Shown in pieces: positions 1 through 11,360 of a stretch of DNA of 64,000 nucleotides. A program made the position numbers and the translations under genes. Source of the DNA: Phyllostachys edulis (Eukaryota > Streptophyta > Magnoliopsida > Poales > Poaceae); contig CM070561.1 in the NCBI GenBank assembly GCA_036346405.1, positions 5,148,834 to 5,212,833 of the forward strand, in the 5' to 3' direction. Every line of letters begins with the position of its first letter. Within the stretch, counting starts at the first letter, position 1. Under the pieces are notes generated by a model. It did no database searches. It was not told the DNA's origin and saw only the letters and a list, made by a program, of their open reading frames with translations.

Positions 1-1239
1 GCTAGATGCGATTAGATTGCTTAGCCATGCTACAAGTCATCATCTCATGTAAAGTTACAAATATAAACTTGACTAAGTGACTATGGAACTATGTGAAAAC
101 TGTGTGCGCGATGTGCTATTACTCGTTGATGGCATGTGTTGCACTTAACCAAATGGGTGGGAAAAGGTTTTGGACAGGGGCAAGTGGTCTGGTATACTTT
201 TATGGTGGATTTGTGTTGGCGGGGATGATAGGTTAGAATTTGGAAGTCTTGCCTCGGTCAATTAAGGACTTAACTTTGTGCGCCATTGAACTGAGCCTTT
301 CGTACAACCACATGCCTGATGGGACGGGCCTAACTTAGTAAGTTATGGAGTCTTGACATTGATTACTCAGGTTGTAGGTTAGCTGTGTCGGATTGGGTGG
401 AGGTGTGTACTACCAAGTAGTCGCATCACGGGGCGGTTCGCCGTGTCCCTGTCTAACGGTTCGCCGTGTTTCTGAACTGTTTTGTTATGGCTAGTGCTAG
501 CTACACTAGTTGTATCTTGTGGGTAAAGTGTACAACCTCTGCAGAGTGTTAAACAAACTATTCAAATAGCAGCGTCATGATCATGGACATCTTTCGGTGA
601 TTTCACACGACGGGTAGTTTTTCATAAAACCTTGGGAAGGGAGCTGTGTGACCTAAGTCATATGGCTATATGAATAACTTGTTTAGGCTATGTGTCTTTG
701 TGAAACAAAACTGTCAAATTATTAATGTCTATTTGTTTGAATTATGCTTTCAATCTATTACTTGTATTTAAATTGCAAATGCTGCATTTCTGCAAAAGAA
801 CCACAGAAGCCATTCCTTTGGAATAAGCCTGCACCTATAATTGCATTTCTGTGGTATGACTTGCGAGTACGGTGTGTACTCATGCTTGTTGTAAAACATG
901 CAACAGAAGAGGAGGAGTCTTCGCCTGCTTTCGAGGAGTTCATCGAAGGTGCTTGATCGTAGGGTCTTGATCGATCGGTTACTGTGGTGAATTGATGGGA
1001 TTCCGCTGAAGTTTCTTTGTTCCGCTGCTATTTTATTTCTTGCTAATCCTGCGTGGCTTAATAAATGTAAACTCGACCATAAGGTTAAAACCCTTATTTG
1101 TTATCAAATTACTCGTTTATGTTATTAATCGCTTGTGTGGATTGATATTCACCTGTGTTGACACTATGTGCACTAGCGTGATCCTGGACTAGTGCATTAT
1201 ACACAGAGGGTCCAGAATTGCATATTTTGGGTTCCGACA
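1..1239 (+). mobile_element. Ty3-gypsy LTR, 3' portion (5' end outside the window)
   Basis: The sequence ends 'ACACAGAGGGTCCAGAATTG...GGTTCCGACA', the same U5 end seen at 32650-32695, where it closes an LTR with a proven target-site duplication. The two stretches also share the 'TTAGCCATGCTAC', 'TTTGTGCGCCATTGAA' and 'TTTCACAC' blocks in the same order, so they are one family. No primer-binding site follows at 1240, so this is a 3' LTR or a solo LTR rather than a 5' LTR. The LTR start and its TSD lie outside the window. Confidence 0.75.
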
Positions 1240-1359
1240 GTTACCTTATTTATTAATATATTAGGCAATTATCGTACCTGAACTGCCTGTTCTTAAAAAA
1301 GAGAGCTTTATACACCAAGGCAAAGCCCACTACTATAAAAAGGCTAATACTCGACGCCT

Positions 1360-1660
1360 CATCACAGACGGTTGCCTAAAACCGTCTCTATCATATGCAA
1401 TCATAGACGGTTTTGGTTTTGCTACCGTGTGTGTTACTGGCTGCGCTAAAAACCGACTGTGAAGAGGTCATATCACAGACGGTTCATGTTGAAAACTATC
1501 AGTGAAGTATCACAAACGGTTCTGAACAAGAACCGTATGTGATATTACTAAGTATCACAGACGGTTTCAACAAACAACCGTCTGTGATACTTCACAACGG
1601 TTTTAATAATAAACCGTCTGTGATAAGTATCACTAACGGTTCCATAACTGTCCGTGACAA
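1360..1660. repeat. Left subterminal repeat array of the CACTA element
   Basis: At least five copies of 'TCACAGACGGTT' or close variants occur, several paired with an inverted 'AACCGTCTGTGA' a few bases away. This is the expected transposase-binding subterminal pattern of CACTA elements. A matching array lies at 3399-3640, and the same motif recurs in the second CACTA element around 11215-11355. Confidence 0.8.
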
Positions 1661-2870
1661 GCCTCTTTATTAGTAGGAGCCCGCTAGGGTTTGCGCTCTA
1701 ACCCGTCACTCCCCAGCGTCCTTACTCTCGTCCATTCCCCTCCCCACCCTAGTGACCTCGTCGCCGACGCCACCATGCATTCTTCTCGTCGCCGATGGTT
1801 GTGACACCATGATAAGAGTGTCTTTTTCAGTGTCACTATTGTGCCACAACTACGGTGACGCTGCGCCTTCCCCTCTTCCTCCTCCTCTCGGCATGCGCGA
1901 CTCTGGCTACCTCTCCACTGGCGATGTCGAGGTAAGACAGATCAATCACCTATTGGTTTGTGTTGTTGGTATTCATGTGAACCGAGCTCCTCCTCCCTCT
2001 CGCCGCCAGCTCCCGCACCTCCGGATCATGCTCCCTCCTCCCTGTGCCGCCGGATCAAGCTCCCAGTCCTCCCTCATTGCGCTGCCCGGCCCAGCTCCTC
2101 CTCCCTCGCCAGCTCAGTTCCTCCTTCCTCTCGCCATGGCTCGTTCGCTACCTCGGACCTCCCTCGCGCCTCCAACCTCTCTGGCTCTCCCACTAACGTG
2201 TAAGTCCCTTTCTTGTCTTCTTGATGTTGTCTAGTTGTTGGTTGATGCTGATGGTGATGGCCATTGGCCAGAGCCCAGATACTAAATGTGTAATACATAC
2301 ATACATGAAGAGAAGTGCATCATTGCAGAGAAGTGTAAATGTGTAATACATACATGTATAGAAGTAGAAAAATCATAAATATAAATGAATGCAATGATTG
2401 TGCACTTGTAGCTGATTCCTAAATGAGTGAATTCAGAAGTGTAAGTGTTTTCTGCTATTGAAGTATTAGGCTGTTGATATGTATGGGTTGTTGTCTGTTG
2501 ATATGTTATATTGTTATGAGTTATGACTTATTCAGAAGTGTCAAATGTTGTCTCTTCTATTGATATGTATGAGTTGTTGATATGTTATGACTTATTGGGT
2601 TGTTGATAGGTATGAAATTTGTTGATATGTTATATTGTTATGAGTTATGACTTATTCAAGTGTCAAATGCTATATGATTGATGATTTGCAAAAATAGATG
2701 TATAAAATGTGTGATATGTATATTATGACTTATTGTTGATTTGTCATTTTGTCAAGATGTCATCCGTTGCTTCTCGCCATTCATTTCACCTTTGTGTTGT
2801 GTAACTGTGTTCATACCGGTGAAGTTCTCCTACCTTGCGTCGTGTACATCCTACCATTCCATTCCTAATC

Positions 2871-2919
2871 TCTTCTCTATAAAGTCTCCAAGTAGAAGGT
2901 GCTTGTGCCTTTAAAACGG

Positions 2920-2955
<36 letters not shown>

Positions 2956-3396
2956 CTAAGTCCCTATACCACTTTGGGGTTCATCCACGCGGCATGAGGA
3001 GGATGAGACAGCAGCCACGAGCAATTTCATTGAGCCTATGCAAGTTTAAAACACTTTTGCCGGGATAGCGTCAAGACATCCAATTACCTAGTTCGCGTCG
3101 TGACGCCACTTCGGTCGGAGTACCTACCGTTCTTTAAGAAAGTGATGTGGACGGCGTACTCCAACCGAAGTGGCGTCATGACAAAGAACGAGATAATTGG
3201 ATGTCCTGACGCTCTCCTGCAATCGTACTTTTTAAACTTGCATGCACTCGATGATGTTGACCGTGGTTGCTGTCTCATCCTCCTCATGCTGCGTGGACGA
3301 CCCCCCGAAAGTGGCTGAGGGACTAAGAACAATAGATATATAATGCTGGTTTTGAAGGCACAAACAGTCATTGCTTGGAGGCTTTATAGAGAAAAG
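2871..3396. repeat. Long imperfect inverted repeat (foldback hairpin), arms about 250 nt
   Basis: The left arm begins 'TCTTCTCTATAAAGTCTCC' at 2871. The right arm, read in reverse complement from about 3396, begins 'CTTTTCTCTATAAAGCCTCC' and stays alignable to the centre. The innermost stem pairs 3097-3123 with 3156-3182: 27 bp with only two mismatches around a 32-nt loop. The arms also share 'CCACGC(G/A)GCATGAGGAGG'. The left arm carries a (TA)n tract that is short in the right arm. A transcript across this region would fold into a long double-stranded RNA. Confidence 0.8.
2924..2951. repeat. (TA)n microsatellite
   Basis: About 14 uninterrupted TA units sit inside the left arm of the foldback. 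The partner arm has only a short 'ATATAT' at the equivalent place, so the tract expanded after the inverted duplication formed. Confidence 0.95.
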
Positions 3397-3398
3397 TC

Positions 3399-3640
3399 AT
3401 CACAGACGGTTTCAGCCACAAACCTTCTGTGATATATCAGTCATCGCAGACGGTTTCAGCCACAAACCTTCTATGATAGTTAGCTATCACAGACGGTTCT
3501 GAGTTAATAACCGTATGTGATAGTGTGTATCACAGACGATTCAAAAACCGTCTGTGATGACCTCATGTCATCACTGACTCATAAACTCAGACGGCTCCAC
3601 GAAACCGTCTGTGATGACGTTTTTGAACCGTCTGTGAAGA
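3399..3640. repeat. Right subterminal repeat array of the CACTA element
   Basis: Copies of 'TCACAGACGGTT' alternate with 'ACCGTCTGTGATGA'. Two consecutive copies read 'CAGACGGTTTCAGCCACAAA', a tandem duplication of about 39 bp. The array mirrors the left one and leads into the right terminus. Confidence 0.8.
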
Positions 3641-3657
3641 CCTTTTCTGTAGTGGTG

Positions 3658-4363
3658 GCCCAAAGAAGAAAAGAGGACGTCTCAACTGTCAAGGAAAGAG
3701 TTTTGTACATAGTATTCACTATCAGTCACTAGGTAGCACAGTTTCTTGACGTGCATTTGATTGCCTGCCATGCGTATATGTATTTAGGTCAATGGCATCA
3801 TACGTAGTACCGAGAGAGTGGCATCGATCCTGCGTAAAATATGCATATAAGTAAGCAAATGTTGTAAAATTTTAGTAAAACTTATACATTATACTTACAT
3901 ATATCGTAAGTAGAATACTAACTAGCCAAGACAAACGATGCAGAAAAGACTACACATATATATTTTTTGAAAGATCCAACAAAGCCAGCTTGTATTATAA
4001 GTGTGATCCCTGCCACCACTAAGAGCATCTTTAGTGTATTAAACCGATGTCGATTCAAAGTCATGCCACGTAAGTATTCTAGGAACTGAGCTTGTTTTTC
4101 TCCAATGTATTTGTGGATATCAAGGGATATGCTCATGATCTTAGGATTATGTTACAATTGGCAATGTCGTTAAAGGTTTGTCGAAACACGCGTTTTCGTC
4201 GAAGTTTGGAATCTTTGTCGAGGTCAAGTGTGGTCGATGGCGTTAGGTGCTTGCAGTTAGACCGGCTTATAAATGGCGGTCAGACCGGCCAGAGGTTAGA
4301 TCGGCCATTAAATAGCTGTCTGACCGATTTTGCTACTGTTCATCGACCAAAAGTGGCGATGAG
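3658..4363. other. Spacer between the CACTA element and the copia LTR; no gene seen
   Basis: The first 470 bases are AT-rich, with no coding signal and no clear repeat boundary. From about 4210 the sequence has 'GACCGGC'-type motifs ('GGTCAGACCGGCC' at 4275-4287). These also occur inside the downstream copia LTR at 5590-5690, so part of this spacer may be copia-derived or the true LTR start may lie before 4364. Confidence 0.5.
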
Positions 4364-5879
4364 TGTTGGGTTAGGTCAAGTTCATGGGTTTCAGTGCATA
4401 TGTGTTGCATAATGCATGTTTTGACTAACGTGGGTCAAGTTGTGAAGAACTTGTTCCCGAAATCGATTTCTTTGTCTATTGTTGTGCAGGTTGCTTAGAG
4501 GCCAACGACGGTCAACAGCGAGGATGACCGGGACTAAGCTTGGAGAGCATGGCGCAAGAGGGACAAAGGTGACCGATGGCGCAAGAGGAAAGATGAGATG
4601 GGTTGGATCAAGCGGTGTGGGGGTCGGTGCAATTGTCATGGTGGTTTCGGTGGGAGCTGGATGGGAGAGACTTGCCGACATGATGAGAGCCGTAGGATCA
4701 ACCTACACGTGGCGAAGTATGGAAGTGCTTCACGAAGATGGGACTCGATCTTTGCAAAAAGATCGAGAAGGAGTATTTTAGTAATTTTACCAAATACCAC
4801 CTTGGTGACCTTTTGCCAACCCGCGGCGCAAGACGGTGCGTGGAGAAGCGGATTAGGTCAAGAAGAGATAAAGACGACGCTTTAAAATGTGTGCATGTGT
4901 GACCCGTTTGTGTGTGGGCTTAACGGGGGTCCAGGGGCCCATTAGGGTTTACTTTTCTAGGTCTAAGCGTCCACTATAAATAGAGGAGGAGGTGGCTGCA
5001 TCCCTTGAACCCTTTCATTATTGAAAACCCTAGTTTTGGTTTTGTGCTTAGGGAGAAGATAGTTGGAGGTTAGCGTTCTAGAGAGTTGGATTTGATTTCG
5101 TGCTCATGTATTGAGTCTTTGTCCTCTATTGATGGAGTGGCTGTAAACCAATACCATATCAAATCAATCAAATAAAGTTTTCTCAAAGATGAGTCTATTT
5201 GCTTTCTTTCTCTCTATTTGGTGATGTAGGGTCTTTCTTTGATCCACGAGTTTTTGGTTAGTTTCTTGTCTTGATCTAACTTGCTGTGACATGTGGGAAC
5301 CCATCTAGGATCATCTTGATCATCAATCACCCATGAGCAAGTCTCTAGATCATATTTCTATTTTGACTCGGTTTTGGAGCACACTTCGTTCAAACTTAAA
5401 AAGATAGGAACTTTGGCATGGATCTTTGTGATCCTTGATTGGAATAGGTTCCTAATATCTTTTTAGAAGGTGTGGTTCAAGTTTCGTGGAGTTTGGCCGT
5501 GTGAATCAAAAGTTAGATCGATTTGTGTTTTGAACACGGCATTCTTCTTGTTTTGTGTTAAGCGCAATCGAGACCACCCTCGGACCGCCCGGTCGAGCCG
5601 GACCACGGTCGGGCCAGGTGCTTTTGCCGCCGGTCAGACCGACTGTCGGTCTGACCATGCGATCAAAGCCGGTCAGACCGCCCCTTTAGGGTTTGAGCTT
5701 GTGCTGGTTTTTGCTTTGGGGTTTTGGATTGGATTCAATACAAGTCTTCCGCTGTACTTGTTGATTGATCTTTATAGCTTCCATAGCTATTGGAGTGAGA
5801 TTCGTGTTGAATCCGTTCAAAGTGAAAAAGTGAAAGTGCTCCTGTTCACCCCCCCTCTAGTCGCCTTTTCGGTCCAACA
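4364..5879 (+). mobile_element. Ty1-copia 5' LTR, about 1.5 kb
   Basis: It starts 'TGTTGGGTTAGG' and ends 'GGTCCAACA', a matched TGTTGG/CCAACA terminal inverted repeat. A primer-binding site follows one base later, then a copia gag frame. A TATA box ('CTATAAATAG') lies at 4974-4983 with a GGAGGAGG leader just after it, placing the U3/R boundary near 5010. Repeated 'GGTCAGACCG' and 'GGTCTGACC' motifs fill 5590-5690. The 3' LTR is absent because a gypsy LTR interrupts the element at 6897. The exact start is the least certain part. Confidence 0.65.
4974..4983 (+). promoter_or_regulatory. TATA box of the copia LTR
   Basis: 'CTATAAATAG' precedes a purine-rich leader ('AGGAGGAGGTGG'). Its place in the first half of the LTR fits the U3 promoter that would drive the genomic retrotransposon RNA. 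Confidence 0.6.
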
Positions 5880-5899
5880 AGCGGTATCAGAGCCCGGTT
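5880..5899 (+). other. Copia primer-binding site (initiator tRNA-Met type)
   Basis: 'GCGGTATCAGAGCCCGGTTA' lies immediately after the LTR end. It matches the plant initiator-Met tRNA complement (canonical TGGTATCAGAGC) except for C in place of the first T. This fixes the LTR boundary and the plus orientation. Confidence 0.85.
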
Positions 5900-5937
5900 A
5901 GTTCAATCTTGATCTTAACCGGTCACTGAACTTAGCG

Positions 5938-6795
5938 ATGGATAAGTACTCGACCAAGCCGCATGTTTTCGATGGGCTCGACTATGCCTATTGGAAGAAT
6001 TGCATGCGAGTCTTCCTTCAGAGCGAAGGACAAGCTGTATGGGAGGTTGTTCGAACTCCGCTCGTTTCGCCCGAGGTTGCTGGGCCGGCCAATGAATTTT
6101 TGGCAAACAACCATAAGGCTAAGAACCTCCTATATGCTGGGCTTGGTAGACAGGAGTACGATAGGATCTGCAACCTTGAGACCGCACATGAGATTTGGCA
6201 CACCCTCGAAACTTACCATGAGGGATCATCCCAGTTCAAGCAAGTACGCCAGACGGTCTACAAGCGAGAGTATAACAAATTCAAGATGCGTTCTGGCGAG
6301 AGCATCGATGACGTTTTTACTCGCTTTAACAAGGTGATCAATCAGATAAGAGCTGTTGACATTGAGTACTCTCAATCTGAGAATGCCATCCACCTCTTGG
6401 CTGCAATCCACACCAAGGCGTGGGAGATGAAAGCTATTGCCATTGAGGAGAACATCGATCTCTCTAGTCTCACTTTGGAGCTGCTTTATAGCAAGCTCAA
6501 GACTCATGAGATCAAGAGAGGCAGTCTTCTTAAGAAGGATAACATGGCTTTGGTAACTGATCCTTTGAAAAGAACTTCTGATGGTTCTTCTGAGTCTTCT
6601 TTTGGATTTTCTCCTGTGTGTATGTCTGCAATTCAAGAAGAAGAGTTTGAGAGTCTTCCTGAGGCTGATTTAGCTCTTTTAGCCAAGAAAGTCGCACGGG
6701 CATATAACAATGTTAGAAACAAGATGAGAGGTAGCCCCGTGACGTGCTATGAGTATGGAGAGCTATATCATATCAAGACAAGCGCCCTAATTTGA
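5938..6795 (+). CDS. Ty1-copia gag polyprotein (UBN2 family), retrotransposon
   Basis: The 285-codon open frame starts 58 bases after the LTR and is the longest intact retrotransposon frame in the window. Residues 1-60 ('FDGLDYAYWKNCMRVFL', 'VWEVV') match the N-terminal copia gag domain, and the middle ('AHEIWHTLETYHEGS', 'MRSGESIDDVFTRFNKVINQI') is classic gag-polypeptide/UBN2 sequence. It would form the virus-like particle. The zinc knuckle near residues 272-281 is broken: C-x2-Y-x4-Y in place of CCHC, and the frame ends right after it. The first 6796-6896 bases downstream continue as knuckle-linker sequence with stops before the gypsy LTR insertion. The frame is intact, but the element lacks pol. 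Confidence 0.85.
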   Translation: MDKYSTKPHVFDGLDYAYWKNCMRVFLQSEGQAVWEVVRTPLVSPEVAGPANEFLANNHKAKNLLYAGLGRQEYDRICNLETAHEIWHTLETYHEGSSQFKQVRQTVYKREYNKFKMRSGESIDDVFTRFNKVINQIRAVDIEYSQSENAIHLLAAIHTKAWEMKAIAIEENIDLSSLTLELLYSKLKTHEIKRGSLLKKDNMALVTDPLKRTSDGSSESSFGFSPVCMSAIQEEEFESLPEADLALLAKKVARAYNNVRNKMRGSPVTCYEYGELYHIKTSALI

Positions 6796-6896
6796 AAGGT
6801 AAGGGCAATCGCAAGGATGAGAAGACTGCCTAGAAAAAGCTTTAGGGGAGAAAGCGCAAGTATGATGCTGCCAAGCTCATGAAGACTGCTCACCGG
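6796..6896 (+). pseudogene. Remnant of copia gag-pol linker, cut by an LTR insertion
   Basis: Lysine-rich coding remnants ('KGKGNRKDEKTA' in a shifted frame) follow the broken zinc knuckle. They stop abruptly at 'CACCGG|TGTAACATCC', where a gypsy LTR begins. Protease, integrase and reverse transcriptase of this copia element are missing from the window. Confidence 0.6.
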
Positions 6897-9890
6897 TGTA
6901 ACATCCCAAATCTAGGTTTGTGTTTCAAATGTAAGAAAATGAGAAGAAATTAAAACTTTTCTTGCATCTTGTTATTTTTGAACTTTTCTGTAATTCTTGT
7001 AAAGGAATTGTGGAATTCAAAAACTCCAATCTCCTATTGACTAAAGTCATGACCCCTTTTTCCATCTTTGCTGAGAATCTTGTGATCAACCTCTGAAAAT
7101 ATTTTTCCTTGGTTCTAGGGCTGCTGTGTGACTCCTCTGAAAAATTTCATAATTTTTAGAAATTATTTGATAATTTTAAGAGGCCAGTCAAACCAGTTTG
7201 ACTCTTGGTCAAACCCTAGAACAAACCTTGAGGAATCTCTGGAGAAAAATTCTTTGCATAAAAACTTCTATAAATTTTATCCAAGGTTGATCCTGGAGCT
7301 AGGAACCTCCAATCAAAATTTCAGAATTTTTAGAGTTAGTTTGCTACCTATAAAATTCTTCCAAGTTTCAGCTTATTCTAAACCCTAAGTCAACGCTACT
7401 GTTGGGTTTGAGTCGGACTCAAGTCCCTCGGTTCAACCCAACCTCTTAGCGCCCTGTTCCAACCGTTCAAAACGTGTGTTGCTTTCTAGCCATTGGATCT
7501 TAATCGGACCGTCCACATTTGAGTGAACGTTCGGACCGCCCGAGAGTCCGTTTCAATCTCAACCATTCATTTCCCATCGGACCGCCAGGATTGCTTTGAA
7601 CGTTCGAACGTCTCTTTCAATCGTGGCCGTCCATTTCTAATCCAACCGTTGGAGTGCCTTGGCCCAGGTCTTTTGGTTTGGCTCAACCAACTCGCTGGTT
7701 TAGACTCAAGCCGTTTGGCTTTCTCTCGTTGACCGGTGGGCCCTCGCCTTTCCTGTTCTTCCCTTTCCTCTGGTTGTGCTCGTGCGTGCGCGCACCAGAG
7801 TGCCAGGGCATGGGAGAGGAGCGCGGTGCCTTTTCTCCTCTATGCATCATCTTCAACAGCTCTTAGCCGATTTAATGCGCGTTAGTGTTTCGCCACCAAA
7901 GTCGCGTTCCTACCTGCTCCCATCCCCTCAGCTCGCCCATGGCAGCGCCGTGAACCGAGCTCACTGGCTATAAATAGCCCTTGAGCTCCTCCTTATCTCT
8001 ATTCCAGCACCCCAATAGCTTTGCCTAGCTTCCTCTCGGCTTGTTTGAGCTCAAACCTCAGAGAGCCCCCAAATCGCCATTGTCGGCCATGAAGCTCCTT
8101 CGTCGCCATCGGTGCTTCGAGGGTTCTTTTTAACTTCTGTTCGTGTCACTTTGCGCCCCTCATCGTTTTAATCACTTCCCCTAACTCAATTTTGGTTTGC
8201 ATTCACAAGAATCACCAAATTTGAGTTTTTATCGTTTACGGTCGAGTTTCACCCCTTTCGTCCTCAACTCCGGTAAGGACCTCCTCTCTTCAATTCCTTA
8301 CTCATGGACCATCCTTGAGTCTTATTAAAGCTAACCTGATCGCGCGGTCTTGTTCTCTTTGCTTAGACCGTCGTCCCCGCGTTGTCTTCCTCAGTGCCGG
8401 TGTGGTTCTTCATCGCCGAAGCTCCTCCGGCCATCTCCTAGCCTCTCCAGCACTTAGGTAGCTCCCTTGTAGTCCCTAGATGCTTGGGCACTCACTACCT
8501 TGAACCGCTGCAGAGCTCCTTTGCTGTTTTGTCTTGGCCGTGTTTTGCACCGCCGCCCCTCTCCGGCTCGCCACCATTCTAGGCCGGCTCCGCCGTTGAG
8601 AGTGCCCCTAGTGTGTGTACTGCTATTGTGGATGCGTCCCTGCCTTTGGTTTGCGCCGCCGTGACCGGACTCGCTGGCGGTGAGCTTCGCTTTGCACTCG
8701 GGTTCGTTGTCGGACACAGGCAACACTGTAGTGACACCATTAAGGCACTGATTCGCTCATTAAATGGACTAATCAATGTTTGGTAATTAATGATTGTCCT
8801 AAGTTAGCTCCTGTGTCACTAACTTGTGGGCCACGCACTTAAAACCCCACGTTGGCGCAGTGCGCAGCGCTGAGCTCATCTTGGACCGTCCATTTGAGAT
8901 CAACGATCTAGATCAGTGGGAACGTTCAGACCACCGAACCTCCTGGTCACTTTTGGACCGCCCATTTTGAGATTTGCGGCTTAGATCGCGTGAACATTCG
9001 GACCGTCCGAATGTGACCTTCACTCTGAGACGCCCATCTTTAGATCAACGGACCAGATTGGTTGAAACGTTCGGACCGTCCGAACGTCTCCTCCGTTTTG
9101 GACCATTTGATTTAATCCAACCGCTAAGTTTGAGCGAAATTTGTCGTGTGACGTGGCGTCAGATTCGTTTGGGCTGTCCGATTCAAAATCAACAGCCCAA
9201 GTGTTTTCCGCTATGAGTTAAATAAGAAAAACCGGAAATCTTTTATTTGTGAACTGTTAATTGTGTTAATATTCAAAGTGGCTTAACTAATTCGTTTTAG
9301 CTCCGTTTTAGTTTATTCAAATTTTGTTGGCTCTGGTTTTAATTGAGCTTTGATCTAAAAATGGTTGGAGGCTTGGTTTTGTTCCAGAAAAAGTTGTTAG
9401 TGGATTTATTTTTTGTTTAGGCTTTAATTGTGCTCTAAAAATTCATTTAACTTGAAAAATGCACAAGTATTTCTCTGTAGCACCTTTTTGAGTGAAACCA
9501 AGTTTGTTGGTTTCCTCTTTTAGTGTGCTCATTTGTAGAATAGGTTTTAGGCATTCCGCTGTTGCCCCTAAATTTCTTTTGTTGCATTTGTCTTGTGCAC
9601 TTTTCATGTCTTTGAAAATCATAGAAAATGTATCCTAGCTCCAAATGAGGTGAATCAAGTTGTGTTATTAATCTCATGTGGTGCTTTATTTACCATAAAA
9701 ATTTTAGGTGCACCATCTCTCTGCAAATTTGTGCCAAGATTTTAATTTTGGATGAATAGTACCCGAGATGAATTTTCAGCCTTTTTTCAACCGGTGATTT
9801 TGTTTTGGCCATAACTTTAGCATTGAGCATCCAAATAAATTGGTTCTTGTTGCTAAATTCCTTAAAAATCAGTATGCTGGATGCCAAGGA
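6897..9890 (+). mobile_element. Ty3-gypsy LTR, 5' start present, 3' end unresolved
   Basis: It starts 'TGTAACATCCCAAATCTAGG', the same TGTAACATCCC start as the LTRs at 13567, 14698 and 48071. It has an AT-rich U3, a TATA box ('CTATAAATAGCCC', 7968-7980) and a GC-rich leader (7980-8740) with 'AGAGCCCCCAAATCGCC'. Between 8880 and 9120 the motif 'GGACCGTCC' recurs with variants, a local low-complexity pattern in the U5 part. No U5 end of the type CCGACA and no primer-binding site appear before the CACTA-derived sequence near 9890, so the 3' end is lost or diverged. Confidence 0.65.
7968..7977 (+). promoter_or_regulatory. TATA box of gypsy LTR
   Basis: 'CTATAAATAG' lies about 1.07 kb into the LTR, followed by a C/T-rich initiator region and a GC-rich leader. 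This is the same arrangement as the other gypsy LTR promoters in this window. Confidence 0.55.
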
Positions 9891-10504
9891 TTTAACCTTT
9901 GCAATCTCAGTACATCAGTCAATATATCTTCACTAATCAAATTTAACAATTATCAAACAGATCTTAAGTTGAACCTAAAACTTTCTTGTTGAATGTCAAA
10001 TTTATCTCACGGTAGCAAAATAAACTTTCAGTTCACAGATTATCAAAGACTATCAGAGTTAATATATCCACTGAGACAACGAAGGCAATACATTATGAAA
10101 GAGCGAAACGAGCAATGATATCAAGATAATCACAATATCATTTCAGCAATAAGCCTTATCCACAAATTGAGAATAACTATGTAAGTATCTCACAAAGATC
10201 AACTAGCTCATACAAGGATAATCTGAACTATGCAGAACTGACAACCAAAAGGAATAAAGCTACATATTAAACCTAACAACTGAAAGCAATAGTTTTAGCT
10301 CAAGATTGTTTCCAATTATCAAATTGATTTCAGATTTGACATTCATCACAGAGTTGATCAACCGAGCCCACATAACCACTTTGCTATCTCTCAGTGCACA
10401 ATCTAATACAGAATTTGAAGCCAATCCAGCACATAAGTATATAGCCAAAGTGATGCATAGACGTAATATAGGAATACTCACAGAGAGGATACCGCACAAG
10501 AACT

Positions 10505-10915
10505 CACGGTGTAGGGAGGAGGCCGATGCAGGGGAGGAGGCTGACGCGGGGAGGAGGGAGGCGCGGGAGAGGAGGTCGGTGCAGGGAGGGGGGAGGCGGT
10601 GAGGAGGCCGGTGAAGGGGAGGAGGACGGCAGGGGAGGAGGCGGTCTGAGAGGAGGACGCCGACAGGGGAGGAGGAGGACGCGGGAGGAGGCCGTCTGGA
10701 GGGGAGGACACCGACACGGGAAGGAGGCCGATGTAGAGGAGGAGCCGACACGGGAGAAGGCCACGCGTCGAGGCGGCGGCAGCGTCGTCGATGTCGGGGG
10801 CGGTGGCGTCGAGGTCGGAGGCGGCGGTGTCAGGGCTTACAAGGAGGTGAACGGGCGAGCCCTAGAGGAGGCGAAGGAGCGAGAGCTGAGCGGGCTAAGG
10901 GCATTGCGGAGATGA
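10505..10915 (-). other. GC-rich repetitive exon-like block in the truncated CACTA
   Basis: The plus strand is an irregular run of 'GGAGGAGG' and 'GGGAGGAGGCCG' units, so the minus strand reads as proline/serine/arginine-rich open frames in all phases. These frames are compositional artefacts and I assign no protein. Position and composition match the leader exon expected at a CACTA 5' end. Confidence 0.5.
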
Positions 10916-10979
10916 ATGGGCGGCACTGGGGAGATGAATGGGCGAGCCCTAGGGATATGAAGGCCTATCACAAGCAGTT

Positions 10980-11360
10980 CTATTATGGGCTATGCGTGAA
11001 AATAAATCAAGCGGTTCTATTAAAGAACCGCTCGTGATCGTTCCATATCACGAGCGGTTCTATTAAAGAAGCGTGCGTGATACAGTTCGAGACTATACTG
11101 AACTATGGTTCTTTAATATAGCATGCGTGATAATTCACGAGCGATTCTATTAAAGAACCATGCGTGATAGTCTCGGTATCACGAGGCGGTTCTCAACAAA
11201 GACCATCTGGGAACTATCATAGACGGTTCTATTAAAGAACCGTCTGTGATAGGTGCCTATCACAGACGGTTAGTAATAAGAACTGTCTGTGATAGGCTGG
11301 TACCTGGCCCCGACAGACCCAACACAGACGGTTCCTTTTGAACCGTCTGTGATAATTTCA
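10980..11360. repeat. Subterminal repeat array of the truncated CACTA
   Basis: About ten copies of 'GGTTCTATTAAAGAACC'-type palindromic units alternate with 'TATCACGAGCGG' or 'TATCACAGACGG'. The distal copies use GAGCGG and the copies nearest the terminus use GACGG, so two sequence classes are layered within one array. Confidence 0.75.

Larger units (their letters stand above)
1328..3657. mobile_element. Non-autonomous CACTA (En/Spm) transposon, about 2.3 kb
   Basis: The left end reads 'CACTACTATAAAAAGG' at 1328. The right end, reverse-complemented, reads 'CACTACAGAAAAGG' ending at 3654, or with three more bases at 3657. If the end is 3657, both sides are flanked by GCC (1325-1327 and 3658-3660), the 3-bp TSD expected of CACTA elements. 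Both ends carry arrays of subterminal 'TCACAGACGGTT' motifs in direct and inverted orientation. Inside are a GC-rich exon-like block (about 1680-2210), an AT-rich low-complexity stretch (2280-2760) and a long foldback (2871-3396). No transposase domain is visible, so it depends on another copy for movement. Confidence 0.8.

Noticed and set aside
1752..2234. 160-codon frame in the CACTA element
   Set aside because: It is proline/serine-rich GC-biased leader sequence with no recognisable domain; kept only as part of the CACTA description.
10260..10915. Proline/serine-rich minus frames and arginine/glycine-rich plus frames
   Set aside because: They come from a GC-rich repeat; both strands are open in several phases and no protein family is recognisable.
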